Notes under the pieces: generated by a model
Told to the model about the DNA's origin: nothing
Database searches by the model: none
The model's input: only the letters and a program-made list of their open reading frames with translations
Origin: Anaerobacillus sp.
GTDB taxonomy: Bacteria; Bacillota; Bacilli; Bacillales_H; Anaerobacillaceae
Length of the DNA: 5,165 nucleotides
Assembly: GCA_007120055.1 (NCBI GenBank)
Contig: SKOL01000541.1
Coordinates: 1-5,165, forward strand
Direction: 5' to 3'
Program-made: the position numbers and the translations under genes
Shown: in pieces, positions 1-5,073 of the stretch
Position numbering within the stretch: the stretch's first letter is position 1
How the letters are laid out: the number at the start of each line of letters is the position of its first letter

Positions 1-119
1 ATTTCTCCATTTTCAATGGCTGCTTTTCTTTTTATGTATTTTTCTTTTAATCTATCATCTGTTTCTAACTTAATCGCTCGTGTTAAACGTGCAATCTCTT
101 TATCTTTTTCAGAAGTCAT
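1..119 (-). CDS. N-terminal part of a small charged helical protein (partial)
   Basis: The minus strand is open from an ATG at 119 to the window edge, giving 39 residues that begin MTSEKDKEIARLTRAIK. The sequence is rich in Lys, Glu and Arg with regularly spaced Leu and Ile, so it should form an amphipathic helix or coiled coil. A purine-rich stretch (AGAGAGTG) ends 6 nt before this ATG and can serve as ribosome binding site. An in-frame ATG at 137 would add six residues but has a poorer upstream site. The gene is divergent from the 307-828 gene. I do not recognise the family and the rest of the gene lies outside the window, so no function is offered. Confidence 0.5.
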   Translation of the reverse strand, partial: MTSEKDKEIARLTRAIKLETDDRLKEKYIKRKAAIENGE

Positions 120-152
120 TGTTTTCACTCTCTTCATAAGACATGTGATTAC

Positions 153-167
153 CTTTTATTATAAAAG
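153..167. promoter_or_regulatory. AT-rich palindrome with a possible -10 box in the divergent intergenic region
   Basis: CTTTTATTATAAAAG is a perfect inverted repeat (6-bp arms, 3-nt centre) between the two divergent genes. Read on the minus strand it contains TATAAT, 39 nt upstream of the ATG at 119, but I see no convincing -35 box 16-18 nt away. It could be the -10 region of the leftward gene or a small operator. Confidence 0.25.
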
Positions 168-306
168 AAAAACTTTCGCAGAGTACCAGGTGAATATTAC
201 CAAATACAAATAGTATCCATTCCGTGTGATATCTCTTTGCTCTTTTATAGATACAAGTAGGCACTAAATTTTCACCAATAATTTGAAACCTAAAAGGAGA
301 ATGAGA

Positions 307-828
307 ATGGGTAAGAAAAATTTAGAACGAGTTAAACTAAATGGAGCGGAGCTTAACGAGGATTTTGTCATTATATCAAAATTTACAATAGATGAAGATT
401 GTATATATATGCCTTATGAAGAGGACATGGATTTATCAAACGAACATGTTTTAGAAACTGTCTTTTTTAAGGGACTTGTTGAATTTGTGTATGACGTTGG
501 TCCTTCTATTAACATTAGTTTGCCGGTTGCGTTAGGGTTAGGTGTGATTCAATCATTATCAGATGGCTCAAAGTATTTATACCATGCAGACGTGAGTGAT
601 GATGAAGATCGACAAATGCATGAAATGTTACGATTAGGGATGTACTATCAAATCATGAACCCAGACTATGACGATCGCCGCCTTGATTATTTCATGAATG
701 AAAACGGCGGCGAATTTTATCTTTCCACATTACTTTTTGCCGATACCATGGAACCGATTGAAAAGTTAAGAGCCATTTTTGCGACGAAAAAAGGGCAAGC
801 AAATAATGTATTGGAGTTTGTGAAGTGA
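307..828 (+). CDS. Acidic hypothetical protein, 173 aa
   Basis: This is a complete frame of 173 residues. The start at 307 is chosen because AAAAGGAGA has its GGAG core at 296-299, 7 nt upstream, which is ideal. The in-frame ATGs at 283 and 301 are badly placed relative to that site. The protein is soluble-looking and acidic: residues about 29-46 and 98-105 are dense in Asp and Glu. A Gly/Leu/Ile stretch around residues 66-88 is too polar at its ends to be a clear membrane segment. There is no signal peptide and no recognisable catalytic motif. It stands alone on the plus strand with a terminator-like repeat just downstream, so it is probably monocistronic. I do not recognise the family; codon use looks ordinary for this genome and the gene appears intact. 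Confidence 0.75.
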   Translation: MGKKNLERVKLNGAELNEDFVIISKFTIDEDCIYMPYEEDMDLSNEHVLETVFFKGLVEFVYDVGPSINISLPVALGLGVIQSLSDGSKYLYHADVSDDEDRQMHEMLRLGMYYQIMNPDYDDRRLDYFMNENGGEFYLSTLLFADTMEPIEKLRAIFATKKGQANNVLEFVK

Positions 829-844
829 TTGTGGCTTAAAGGCA

Positions 845-910
845 GAGGGTGGCAACGGCTGTGTTCTCTTCACCCAAAAACAACCTTTGCCATTCCACAT
901 CCCTCTTTTC
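845..910 (+). terminator. Imperfect inverted repeat, possible terminator of the 307-828 gene
   Basis: GAGGGTGGCAACGGCTG (845-861) is nearly the reverse complement of the stretch ending CCACATCCCTC at 882-905, with a few mismatches and bulges. The right arm runs directly into TTTTC on the plus strand. Its position 17 nt after the stop codon fits a rho-independent terminator, but the stem is long, interrupted and has a loop of about 20 nt, so it may instead be part of a dispersed repeat. Confidence 0.35.
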
Positions 911-928
911 GAATATGTAAGTTGTCAG

Positions 929-1045
929 TTAAAGCAATTCATTTAGATAAACTTCCGTATATTTATCGAGGAATGGCCTTTTGCCCCAGTAACCTTGTAG
1001 CGAATGAATAAGTCGATCCAATACTTTATTCGATAATTGCTCCAT
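929..1045 (-). CDS. Possible tiny ORF or C-terminal gene remnant, 38 aa
   Basis: An ATG at 1045 opens 38 codons, beginning MEQLSNKVLDRLIHSLQ and ending YLNELL. The composition is protein-like: an amphipathic N-terminal helix, then aromatic and basic residues (GYWGKRPFLDKY). AGAAGG lies only 3 nt before the ATG, which is too close for a good ribosome binding site. The frame is closed upstream by TGA at 1076-1078. A second small frame (1026-1097, starting MEGQFYLITR) overlaps its start, so the two could be translationally coupled or could be pieces of one frameshifted ancestor. The family is not recognised. Either a real short peptide or a decayed C-terminus is possible. Confidence 0.25.
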   Translation of the reverse strand: MEQLSNKVLDRLIHSLQGYWGKRPFLDKYTEVYLNELL

Positions 1046-1173
1046 TGACCTTCTGCAAGCTGAAACATCGAGTAATCAGATAGAATTGCCCCTCCATCTG
1101 ATTAAAAGTTACCCTCTACGATACGCTTTAAGGTGGAGGATTATAACCATTAAGTATCAAAGTTTAATTTCCC

Positions 1174-1731
1174 TCATCTATTTTCAATTTTTTCAATTTT
1201 TTTCAATTTAATCATTATCCATTTAAATAATACACCCAAGAAAATATAAATTGGGAATGAATAAATATACTTCCATTGGTGTGTTTCGTATATTCGTAGC
1301 CATACCGTTATTGGTTCAAAAACAAAAGAAAAGGTAAAAGAAGTTAATGTCATAGCAATTAGAAATGACTTCCATTTATTAAAATACTGATATATAAGCA
1401 TATAAAAAATAGGTATATGTCCGACGTCTATGGTAAATATAGGTGGTACAAGTGGTAACAACATATTCGGATAGCCCCAGAGCATTAATGAGACCCCTAT
1501 TACATCCAATATTACCGCACTTATAGTTATCATTAGTCCAAATGTAACAATTTCAATGATCCTATTTTTATCTACGAGAATAATCCAAAGTACTATAAGT
1601 CCTATCATCGTTAATAGGAGAAGCCACCATCCAAATGAAAATAAGTTTTCGTTCAAATAATATTCTAAATTTGTATCTTTTAATTGTCGTCGCAGTTGAA
1701 CTACATCATTCCATGTTGCTATTCTCTCCAT
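1174..1731 (-). CDS. CBO0543-like integral membrane protein, 185 aa
   Basis: This is a predicted multi-pass membrane protein of a family found in Bacillus and Clostridium relatives; its function is unknown. Hydrophobic segments lie at about residues 35-53, 59-84, 91-114, 121-138 and 155-174. Features I associate with the family are visible: the WW pair at the start of the first segment (35-36), an acidic/His-containing middle (D102, H105), a Glu in the fourth segment (E139), and the W-x-Y-x-Y-S-F-P-I-Y pattern near 153-162 before a basic tail. The ATG at 1731 gives the short polar N-terminal helix that I would expect. Upstream in-frame starts at 1758 (ATG) and 1776 (TTG) lack any ribosome binding site, though the site at 1731 is itself weak (GGTAAG). 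A sigma-A promoter lies about 60 nt upstream. The C-terminal KKIEKIE is encoded by a short TTTTCAATT repeat. A broken gene of the same family lies upstream. The family assignment is from memory of its pattern. Confidence 0.7.
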   Translation of the reverse strand: MERIATWNDVVQLRRQLKDTNLEYYLNENLFSFGWWLLLLTMIGLIVLWIILVDKNRIIEIVTFGLMITISAVILDVIGVSLMLWGYPNMLLPLVPPIFTIDVGHIPIFYMLIYQYFNKWKSFLIAMTLTSFTFSFVFEPITVWLRIYETHQWKYIYSFPIYIFLGVLFKWIMIKLKKIEKIENR

Positions 1732-1794
1732 ATTCTTACCAACTTTCAAATATATCATTGTACTTATAATGGACAATTTTCAGTTAAATAATGT

Positions 1795-1823
1795 ATTAAA
1801 GGTAGCTATTATCTATGTTTCAA
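1795..1823 (-). promoter_or_regulatory. Sigma-A promoter for the 1174-1731 gene
   Basis: On the minus strand TTGAAA (1823-1818) and TTTAAT (1800-1795) are separated by exactly 17 nt. Each hexamer differs from consensus at one position. Transcription would start near 1788, leaving a leader of about 57 nt before the ATG at 1731. The intact gene therefore does not depend on transcription from the broken paralog upstream. Confidence 0.6.
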
Positions 1824-1905
1824 GGAGTTTCGTTTCATCCTGATGCTTCATATTATAAAAATAGAACTCCCTCTTCATATAAGTGAATGAAGAAATCTTA
1901 ATAGG

Positions 1906-1937
1906 TTGCTTCGTAGTAAGAGTCTACCACGAAACAA
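1906..1937 (-). repeat. 13-bp inverted repeat forming a hairpin, uninterrupted only as minus-strand RNA
   Basis: TTGCTTCGTAGTA (1906-1918) and TACCACGAAACAA (1925-1937) flank a 6-nt loop. As minus-strand RNA all 13 positions pair, two of them as G-U. As plus-strand RNA the same two positions are C-A and A-C mismatches. That bias suggests it acts in leftward transcripts, i.e. behind the broken gene ending at 2050 and ahead of the promoter at 1795-1823. No T-run follows, so it is not a canonical rho-independent terminator. It could be a processing or stability hairpin, or a copy of a small dispersed repeat. Confidence 0.5.
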
Positions 1938-2049
1938 ATGACTTTGTGTTATTAGTTGATTTTGTTCAACATAAGCATCCGTTAAAGAAATACCTACTCT
2001 TTAATAAAAGCTAATCCTAGACAAATCTTTTAAGAGATAGTTAACTTAG

Positions 2050-2491
2050 CTAATCAAAATGTCTTTTAATAATTTTATTAAAACCAAAATGTAATACTAA
2101 ATATGCTACAAAATATACAGGAATCGAATACCATATCTTCCACTCATCATGTTTCATATAACCAACTTTTGATAACATAAATTCAATTAAAAAAGTTAAT
2201 ATCGTAGAAATAATTACATATATTAGATACTTTTTATTGTTTGTAAAATTTAAGTATAAGACTGCTAGTAATGCTGGAACTAATGACACTAGAGCATAAT
2301 CAGTATATTCTACTTATTTTGTTGGACCGAAATCCAAAAAATCTAACTTTACTCCTATTAAAATATGGGCAACCCAAGCAAAGTATCCTACGATTGGAGC
2401 AATTATGATGTTTTCTCTAACAGTTAATTTTTTTTGGCATAAAAATTAGTGCAATCATTAGTAAGCCTATAATAATCCAAACTAAAAACAT
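2050..2491 (-). pseudogene. CBO0543-like membrane protein, broken by a frameshift and a nonsense codon
   Basis: A strong start exists: ATG at 2491 with GGGAGG (2506-2501) 9 nt upstream. It is read MFLVWIIIGLLMIALIFMPKK and then runs into a stop in its frame. A run of eight A residues (plus-strand T 2428-2435) shifts the frame. With seven the frame continues LTVRENIIIAPIVGYF through to FGPTK, where TAA (2316-2314) interrupts it. It then continues in frame VEYTDYALVSLVPALLAV to the stop at 2050. The repaired product would have about 146 residues with four or so membrane segments. It ends with DEWKIWYSIPVYFV and a basic tail, the same C-terminal pattern as the intact gene at 1174-1731. The part from 2289 (GTG) is a 79-residue open frame but has no good ribosome binding site and lacks the first half of the protein. 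The A-run could be a sequencing artefact; the TAA is independent of it. Confidence 0.75.
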
Positions 2492-2639
2492 CACCCTTTT
2501 CCTCCCTGTGCTTTTAAGATTGAAATTCATTTTATTGTTTGGATAACTTGGAAATTTATATGTACCAAAAGTTTTAAAAAAAACTCAATTGTCAGTATCA
2601 TTGTATTGTACTGCAAACCAAATGTAATCAGTATATACA

Positions 2640-2920
2640 TCCGCAAGTCCTCCTAGGGTAATACAGCTATCTTTCCTCTTTTACTCGCCTGATTTACTCT
2701 ATAAAGTTACACACATCTTTTGGACTTTGACTTTCTTAGAGCCTCATCCCTTTATAAAGCCTTGGTATCAGATTTCTGTTCGTCGAGACAAGATTTTATT
2801 CCACGCTTCCTCTAGCCCTTACCTCACGATAAGTACCTTACGTTTCCTTAGTGGTTGGTCGATGTGTATGTACCCCACAGTGAACTTTCACCACCAAGAT
2901 AGTTGCTATGCCTGGCACAC
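2640..2920 (-). mobile_element. 5' fragment of a group IIC intron (no reverse transcriptase, no domain V)
   Basis: Read on the minus strand the segment begins GTGTGCCAGGCATAG at 2920, matching the 5' end of bacterial group IIC introns such as that of Oceanobacillus iheyensis (GUGUGCCCGGCAUGG, from memory). Further blocks follow in the same order as in that intron: GGTGGTGAAAGTTCACTG, AACGTAAGG, a GTGAGG stem ahead of AGAGGAAGC, GACGAACAGAAA, AAGGCTT, GGATGAG with AAAGTCC bracketing the EBS1-type loop (2749-2722), AGAGTAAAT (2704-2696) and TTACCC near 2655. Homology fades at about 2640. The usual continuation (domain III-IV, reverse transcriptase, catalytic domain V hairpin, domain VI) was not found anywhere in the window. 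The remnant is therefore non-mobile and should be unable to splice. The weak open frames across it on both strands have no coding character. The left boundary is approximate. Confidence 0.75.
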
Positions 2921-2928
2921 AAGTAGAA

Positions 2929-2955
2929 AGACGGTTACTAATGGTGTAACCGTCT
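2929..2955 (-). terminator. Terminator-like hairpin forming the 5' exon target of the intron
   Basis: Minus strand: AGACGGTTAC, loop ACCATTA, GTAACCGTCT, then TTCTACTT. This is a perfect 10-bp stem followed by a pyrimidine-rich stretch. The intron begins 8 nt after the stem, the arrangement expected for group IIC introns, which insert behind rho-independent terminators or similar hairpins. It lies about 75 nt beyond the azoreductase terminator, so it could be a second terminator for that transcript or the terminator of an older, lost unit. Confidence 0.65.
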
Positions 2956-3031
2956 CTTACTGAGATTTTCATTATATCTGTACTGTGTTGTAAATAGCTT
3001 TGTTTGTTCTTGTTATTGTTGAACAGCATTG

Positions 3032-3056
3032 AAAAAGAGCCAAAATTCGCTGGCTC
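3032..3056 (-). terminator. Rho-independent terminator of the azoreductase gene
   Basis: On the minus strand GAGCCA (3056-3051), loop GCGAATTT, TGGCTC (3042-3037) and then TTTTT (3036-3032) form a compact GC-rich hairpin with a T-run. It starts 11 nt after the stop codon at 3068. Confidence 0.8.
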
Positions 3057-3067
3057 CCTTTGTAAAT

Positions 3068-3703
3068 TTAAAATGTATGAGCTAGATCCTTAGCTCGTGC
3101 AATTGCATTTTCCTTTATTTCTTGTGCTTTATCTGGCATTACTGCATGTCCTTCTACAAATAATCCTTCAAACGAAGGGACTCCATAGAATTGCATTACA
3201 ACATTTAAATAGCGGTGACCCATTTCCATTTGAGCAGCTGGTCCTTCTGAATAAATCCCCCCACGAGCTTGTATATGTAAAGCTTTTTTATCAGTTAATA
3301 GACCTACTGGACCTTGTTCTGTGTATTTAAATGTTTTTCCAGCAACAGAAACTGAATCAATATAAGCTTTTAATACTGGTGGAAAAGAAAAATTCCACAA
3401 AGGCGTAACAAATACGTACTTATCAGCTGAAATAAATTGTTCACATAGTTCTGATAATCGACCTACTTTTGTCTTTTCATCTACTGAAAGCTCTTCAAAT
3501 CCCTTTCCTGATTGGAGTTTCCCCCAGCCACTAAAAACATCTACATCTATTTGAGGAATATTCTCTTTATAAAGATCAACATTCACAATTTCATCATTGG
3601 GATTTGCTTCTTTGTAGGTATCAATAAAGGCTTTACCTACTGCCATACTGTAAGACTGAGTATCATCATGTGGATGTGCCGTAATATACAATATTTTTTC
3701 CAT
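3068..3703 (-). CDS. azoR: FMN-dependent NADH-azoreductase (AzoR family), 211 aa
   Basis: Cytoplasmic flavodoxin-fold enzyme that uses FMN and NADH to reduce quinones and azo bonds by two electrons, protecting against quinone stress. The 211-residue length is typical. The N-terminal strand [16 protein letters not shown] (residues 4-19) carries the phosphate-binding loop, with Ser17 and Ser19 matching the FMN-phosphate Ser pair. PLWNFSFPP (101-109) is the flavin-contacting loop, KAYIDSV (112-118) follows, and RGGIYS (147-152) is the second flavin loop. The start at 3703 is preceded by AAAGGAAG at 7 nt; an in-frame ATG at 3730 has no such site. The gene has its own terminator at 3032-3056 and an MhqR-like palindrome upstream at 3787-3804, so it is probably induced by quinones or catechols. 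It stands 242 nt from the dioxygenase gene and is likely a separate transcript. Several paralogs are common in these bacteria, so no paralog number is given. Confidence 0.93.
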   Translation of the reverse strand: MEKILYITAHPHDDTQSYSMAVGKAFIDTYKEANPNDEIVNVDLYKENIPQIDVDVFSGWGKLQSGKGFEELSVDEKTKVGRLSELCEQFISADKYVFVTPLWNFSFPPVLKAYIDSVSVAGKTFKYTEQGPVGLLTDKKALHIQARGGIYSEGPAAQMEMGHRYLNVVMQFYGVPSFEGLFVEGHAVMPDKAQEIKENAIARAKDLAHTF

Positions 3704-3786
3704 TTTTTTACTTCCTTTCTTTTCCCTCATTTTATTATTCTAGTTTGTGAAAGAATTAAAAATATATACTTTATCTCAAATTAATT

Positions 3787-3804
3787 TATCTTTGATTCGA
3801 GATA
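3787..3804. promoter_or_regulatory. MhqR-like operator upstream of azoR
   Basis: TATCTTTGATTCGAGATA is an 18-bp imperfect palindrome. It agrees with the B. subtilis MhqR box, remembered as tATCTcgaAtTCgAGATa, at all but about three positions of the left half-site. A second ATCTCAAA half-site lies just nearer the gene (3774-3780). The palindrome is 84 nt upstream of the azoR ATG. MhqR is a MarR-type repressor released by quinones and catechols that controls azoR2, mhqNOP and mhqED in B. subtilis. I could not assign a clear -35/-10 pair next to it, and no mhqR gene is present in the window. Confidence 0.6.
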
Positions 3805-3899
3805 ATTACAAATTAGATTGTTTTGCAAAAGCAAATGATCTGCCTAAAGAATATAAAGAACCAGTATTCAATTCCACTAAGCTTGGGATGACGAGGACA

Positions 3900-3921
3900 A
3901 ACCAGCCGACTAGGATTGGTT
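3900..3921 (-). terminator. Weak hairpin, possible terminator of the dioxygenase gene
   Basis: On the minus strand AACCA (3921-3917) pairs with TGGTT (3904-3900) and a few inner pairs are possible. TTGTCC follows instead of a proper T-run. The position, 25 nt after the stop at 3946, suits a terminator, but the structure is poor. Confidence 0.25.
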
Positions 3922-3945
3922 ATTGGTCATTTTGATAATGCTCTT

Positions 3946-4737
3946 TTACTTCAATTCTCCAAACTGCCAAACACTGTGACTAAGATTGCCATATCGATAA
4001 CTTCGATGTAATAATGTTGCTCTCTTATTATCTTCCGCTGCACCCATTGCATAAAAGATAGGAATAAAATGTTCATTTCCATAAGGTGGAACGGCAAGTT
4101 CAGCATTTGGCGCTATAGAAGAGTAGTTGAATAAAGCATTTAAATCCCATCTTGCTAGTTTATCTTCTAACCATGTATCAAAATCCAGTGCCCATTGATC
4201 GATTGTTCCATCCTCATTACCCATTTTTAATGCTCCAAGGTTATGAACCGTACCCCCACTAGCAATAATCAAAATGTCCTCTTTTCTTAATTGAGATAGT
4301 AACTTTCCAATGTTATATTGCTCAGTTGGCAACAAATTTGAATTAACAGACATAGAAATAACCGGGACATCTGCATTTGGATAGAGCAACTTAAGAACTA
4401 CCCATGCTCCATGATCTAAACCACGTTTTGTATCTATTTCACAAGGTATTCCCTGATTTCGAAACAAATCTATTACTTTTTGGGTAACGGAATGTTCCCC
4501 TCTAGCTGGATACTTTATTTCGTATAAAGCTTGAGGAAAACCACCAAAATCATAAATTGTTTCAAATTCATCAACCTTACTCACTTTTTGAATAGGAGAT
4601 TCCCAATGTGCTGAAAACAATACAATAGCTTTAGGTTTTGTCCATTTATTACTCAATTGACTTAAAAACTGAGTGTAGTCATTATCCTCAATTGCAAGTA
4701 ATGGTGCTCCGTGCGCAACAAATAGTGATGGTAACAT
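3946..4737 (-). CDS. Class III extradiol ring-cleavage dioxygenase, LigB / DOPA-dioxygenase type, 263 aa
   Basis: Member of the LigB superfamily, in the subgroup of E. coli YgiD and plant 4,5-DOPA dioxygenase, which open catechol-type rings using a bound metal and O2. All family motifs are present: HGAP (His9), SAHWES (His44), GLDHGAW (His109), GGTVHNL (His165) and PPYGNEHFIP (His223). The first two His and one later His are the expected metal ligands; His109 or His165 would act as the catalytic base. The length, about 263 residues, matches the family. The start at 4737 is set by AAAAGGAGGAA (GGAGG 4750-4746) 8 nt upstream; the longer frame to 4779 would place that site inside the gene. It follows the DoxX fragment by 44 nt in the same direction, the layout of a two-gene operon. 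In the cell it would act in the cytoplasm on catechols, fitting the quinone-responsive azoreductase next door. The true substrate cannot be read from sequence. Confidence 0.9.
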   Translation of the reverse strand: MLPSLFVAHGAPLLAIEDNDYTQFLSQLSNKWTKPKAIVLFSAHWESPIQKVSKVDEFETIYDFGGFPQALYEIKYPARGEHSVTQKVIDLFRNQGIPCEIDTKRGLDHGAWVVLKLLYPNADVPVISMSVNSNLLPTEQYNIGKLLSQLRKEDILIIASGGTVHNLGALKMGNEDGTIDQWALDFDTWLEDKLARWDLNALFNYSSIAPNAELAVPPYGNEHFIPIFYAMGAAEDNKRATLLHRSYRYGNLSHSVWQFGELK

Positions 4738-4781
4738 CTTTAGTTCCTCCTTTTCTGTTGTATCTAGGAATTGCATCATAA

Positions 4782-5057
4782 TTATGCTGCTTTTACTGAA
4801 TCTTTATTTTTTTGACCTTTAAAGAAATAATGTTCAAGAGAATACAACTTACTTCCATTTAAAACTAGGTAAACACCTACAATAAGTAACACAAGGTCGT
4901 AAGCGTAACCATCTAAAAATCCTGCTTCTAATTTCACTTTAAAAATGGCACCAACCATAATAAGTCCGATCAATCCAGAAACAACTCGTGTTCCAATACC
5001 AAGGATCAAAGCAATACCTCCAACTAATTCAAAAGTTGCTATAATGTCCGCCGCCAT
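4782..5057 (-). pseudogene. DoxX-family membrane protein, 5'-truncated
   Basis: From residue 5 onward the frame matches the DoxX family (four-helix membrane proteins; the relative MhqP/YdfP is in the quinone-responsive mhqNOP operon of B. subtilis). IIATFELVGGIALILGIGTR is the second helix with the family's ELVGG motif, followed by GLIGLIMVGAIFKVKLEAGF, then YDLVLLIVGVYLVLNGSKLY and a basic tail. Intact members run about 130-145 residues and start with a first helix and a G-rich loop. Here only about 91 residues remain and the first helix is missing. Upstream of the ATG at 5057 the frame closes at a TAA within 25 nt, and no ribosome binding site exists, only the GC-rich palindrome at 5048-5072. 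The alternative TTG at 5063 is equally unsupported. Probably non-functional; its 3' end is intact and leads into the dioxygenase gene. Confidence 0.75.
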
Positions 5058-5073
5058 TTCCAATGGCGGCGGA
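5047..5073. repeat. GC-rich perfect palindrome at the DoxX breakpoint
   Basis: CCGCCGCCATT (5048-5058) and AATGGCGGCGG (5062-5072) are exact inverted copies with a 3-nt loop; one more T-A pair closes the base. This is strikingly GC-rich in an AT-rich window. On the plus strand ATTTTAA follows, so it could be a weak terminator for rightward transcription. On the minus strand it covers the position where DoxX homology stops, so any leader carrying it would occlude translation of the fragment. Confidence 0.7.

Larger units (their letters stand above)
829..1173. other. 345-bp gap without a confident gene
   Basis: Apart from the inverted repeat after 828, this stretch holds only two very short overlapping minus-strand frames (929-1045 and 1026-1097). 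There is also a weak CCTCCA/TGGAGG pairing (1092-1097 with 1134-1139, loop 36 nt) downstream of the CBO0543-like gene that has no T-run after it. The base composition is somewhat richer in G and C than the flanks. This may be an old repeat or gene remnant; nothing here can be assigned. Confidence 0.4.

Noticed and set aside
16..213. Plus-strand open frame of 65 codons
   Set aside because: It is antisense to the minus-strand charged protein at 1-119, has a Phe/Ser-rich shadow composition and no ribosome binding site.
829..1011. Plus-strand open frame of 60 codons directly after the 307-828 gene
   Set aside because: No ribosome binding site, it covers the inverted repeat, and its composition is not protein-like; the opposite-strand frame looks better.
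1181..1209. Short tandem repeat of TTTTCAATT units
   Set aside because: Only about three copies, and explained by the KKIEKIE lysine-rich C-terminus of the membrane protein; no CRISPR-like spacing anywhere in the window.
1871..1898. TCTTCAT...ATGAAGA inverted repeat
   Set aside because: Only 7 bp, AT-rich, with an 8-nt loop and no T-run; within chance expectation for this base composition.
2727..3029. Overlapping open frames on both strands (78 and 63 codons)
   Set aside because: Both lie across the structured intron remnant and its hairpin; Cys/His/Trp-rich translations with no family pattern are expected from structured RNA.
3097..3784. Plus-strand open frames of 77 and 90 codons
   Set aside because: Antisense shadows of the azoreductase gene, which has full family motifs on the minus strand.
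3747..3935. Plus-strand open frame of 62 codons
   Set aside because: It spans the azoR regulatory region and the MhqR-like palindrome and lacks a ribosome binding site. Its last 30 residues look somewhat protein-like, so a gene remnant is not excluded, but nothing supports expression.
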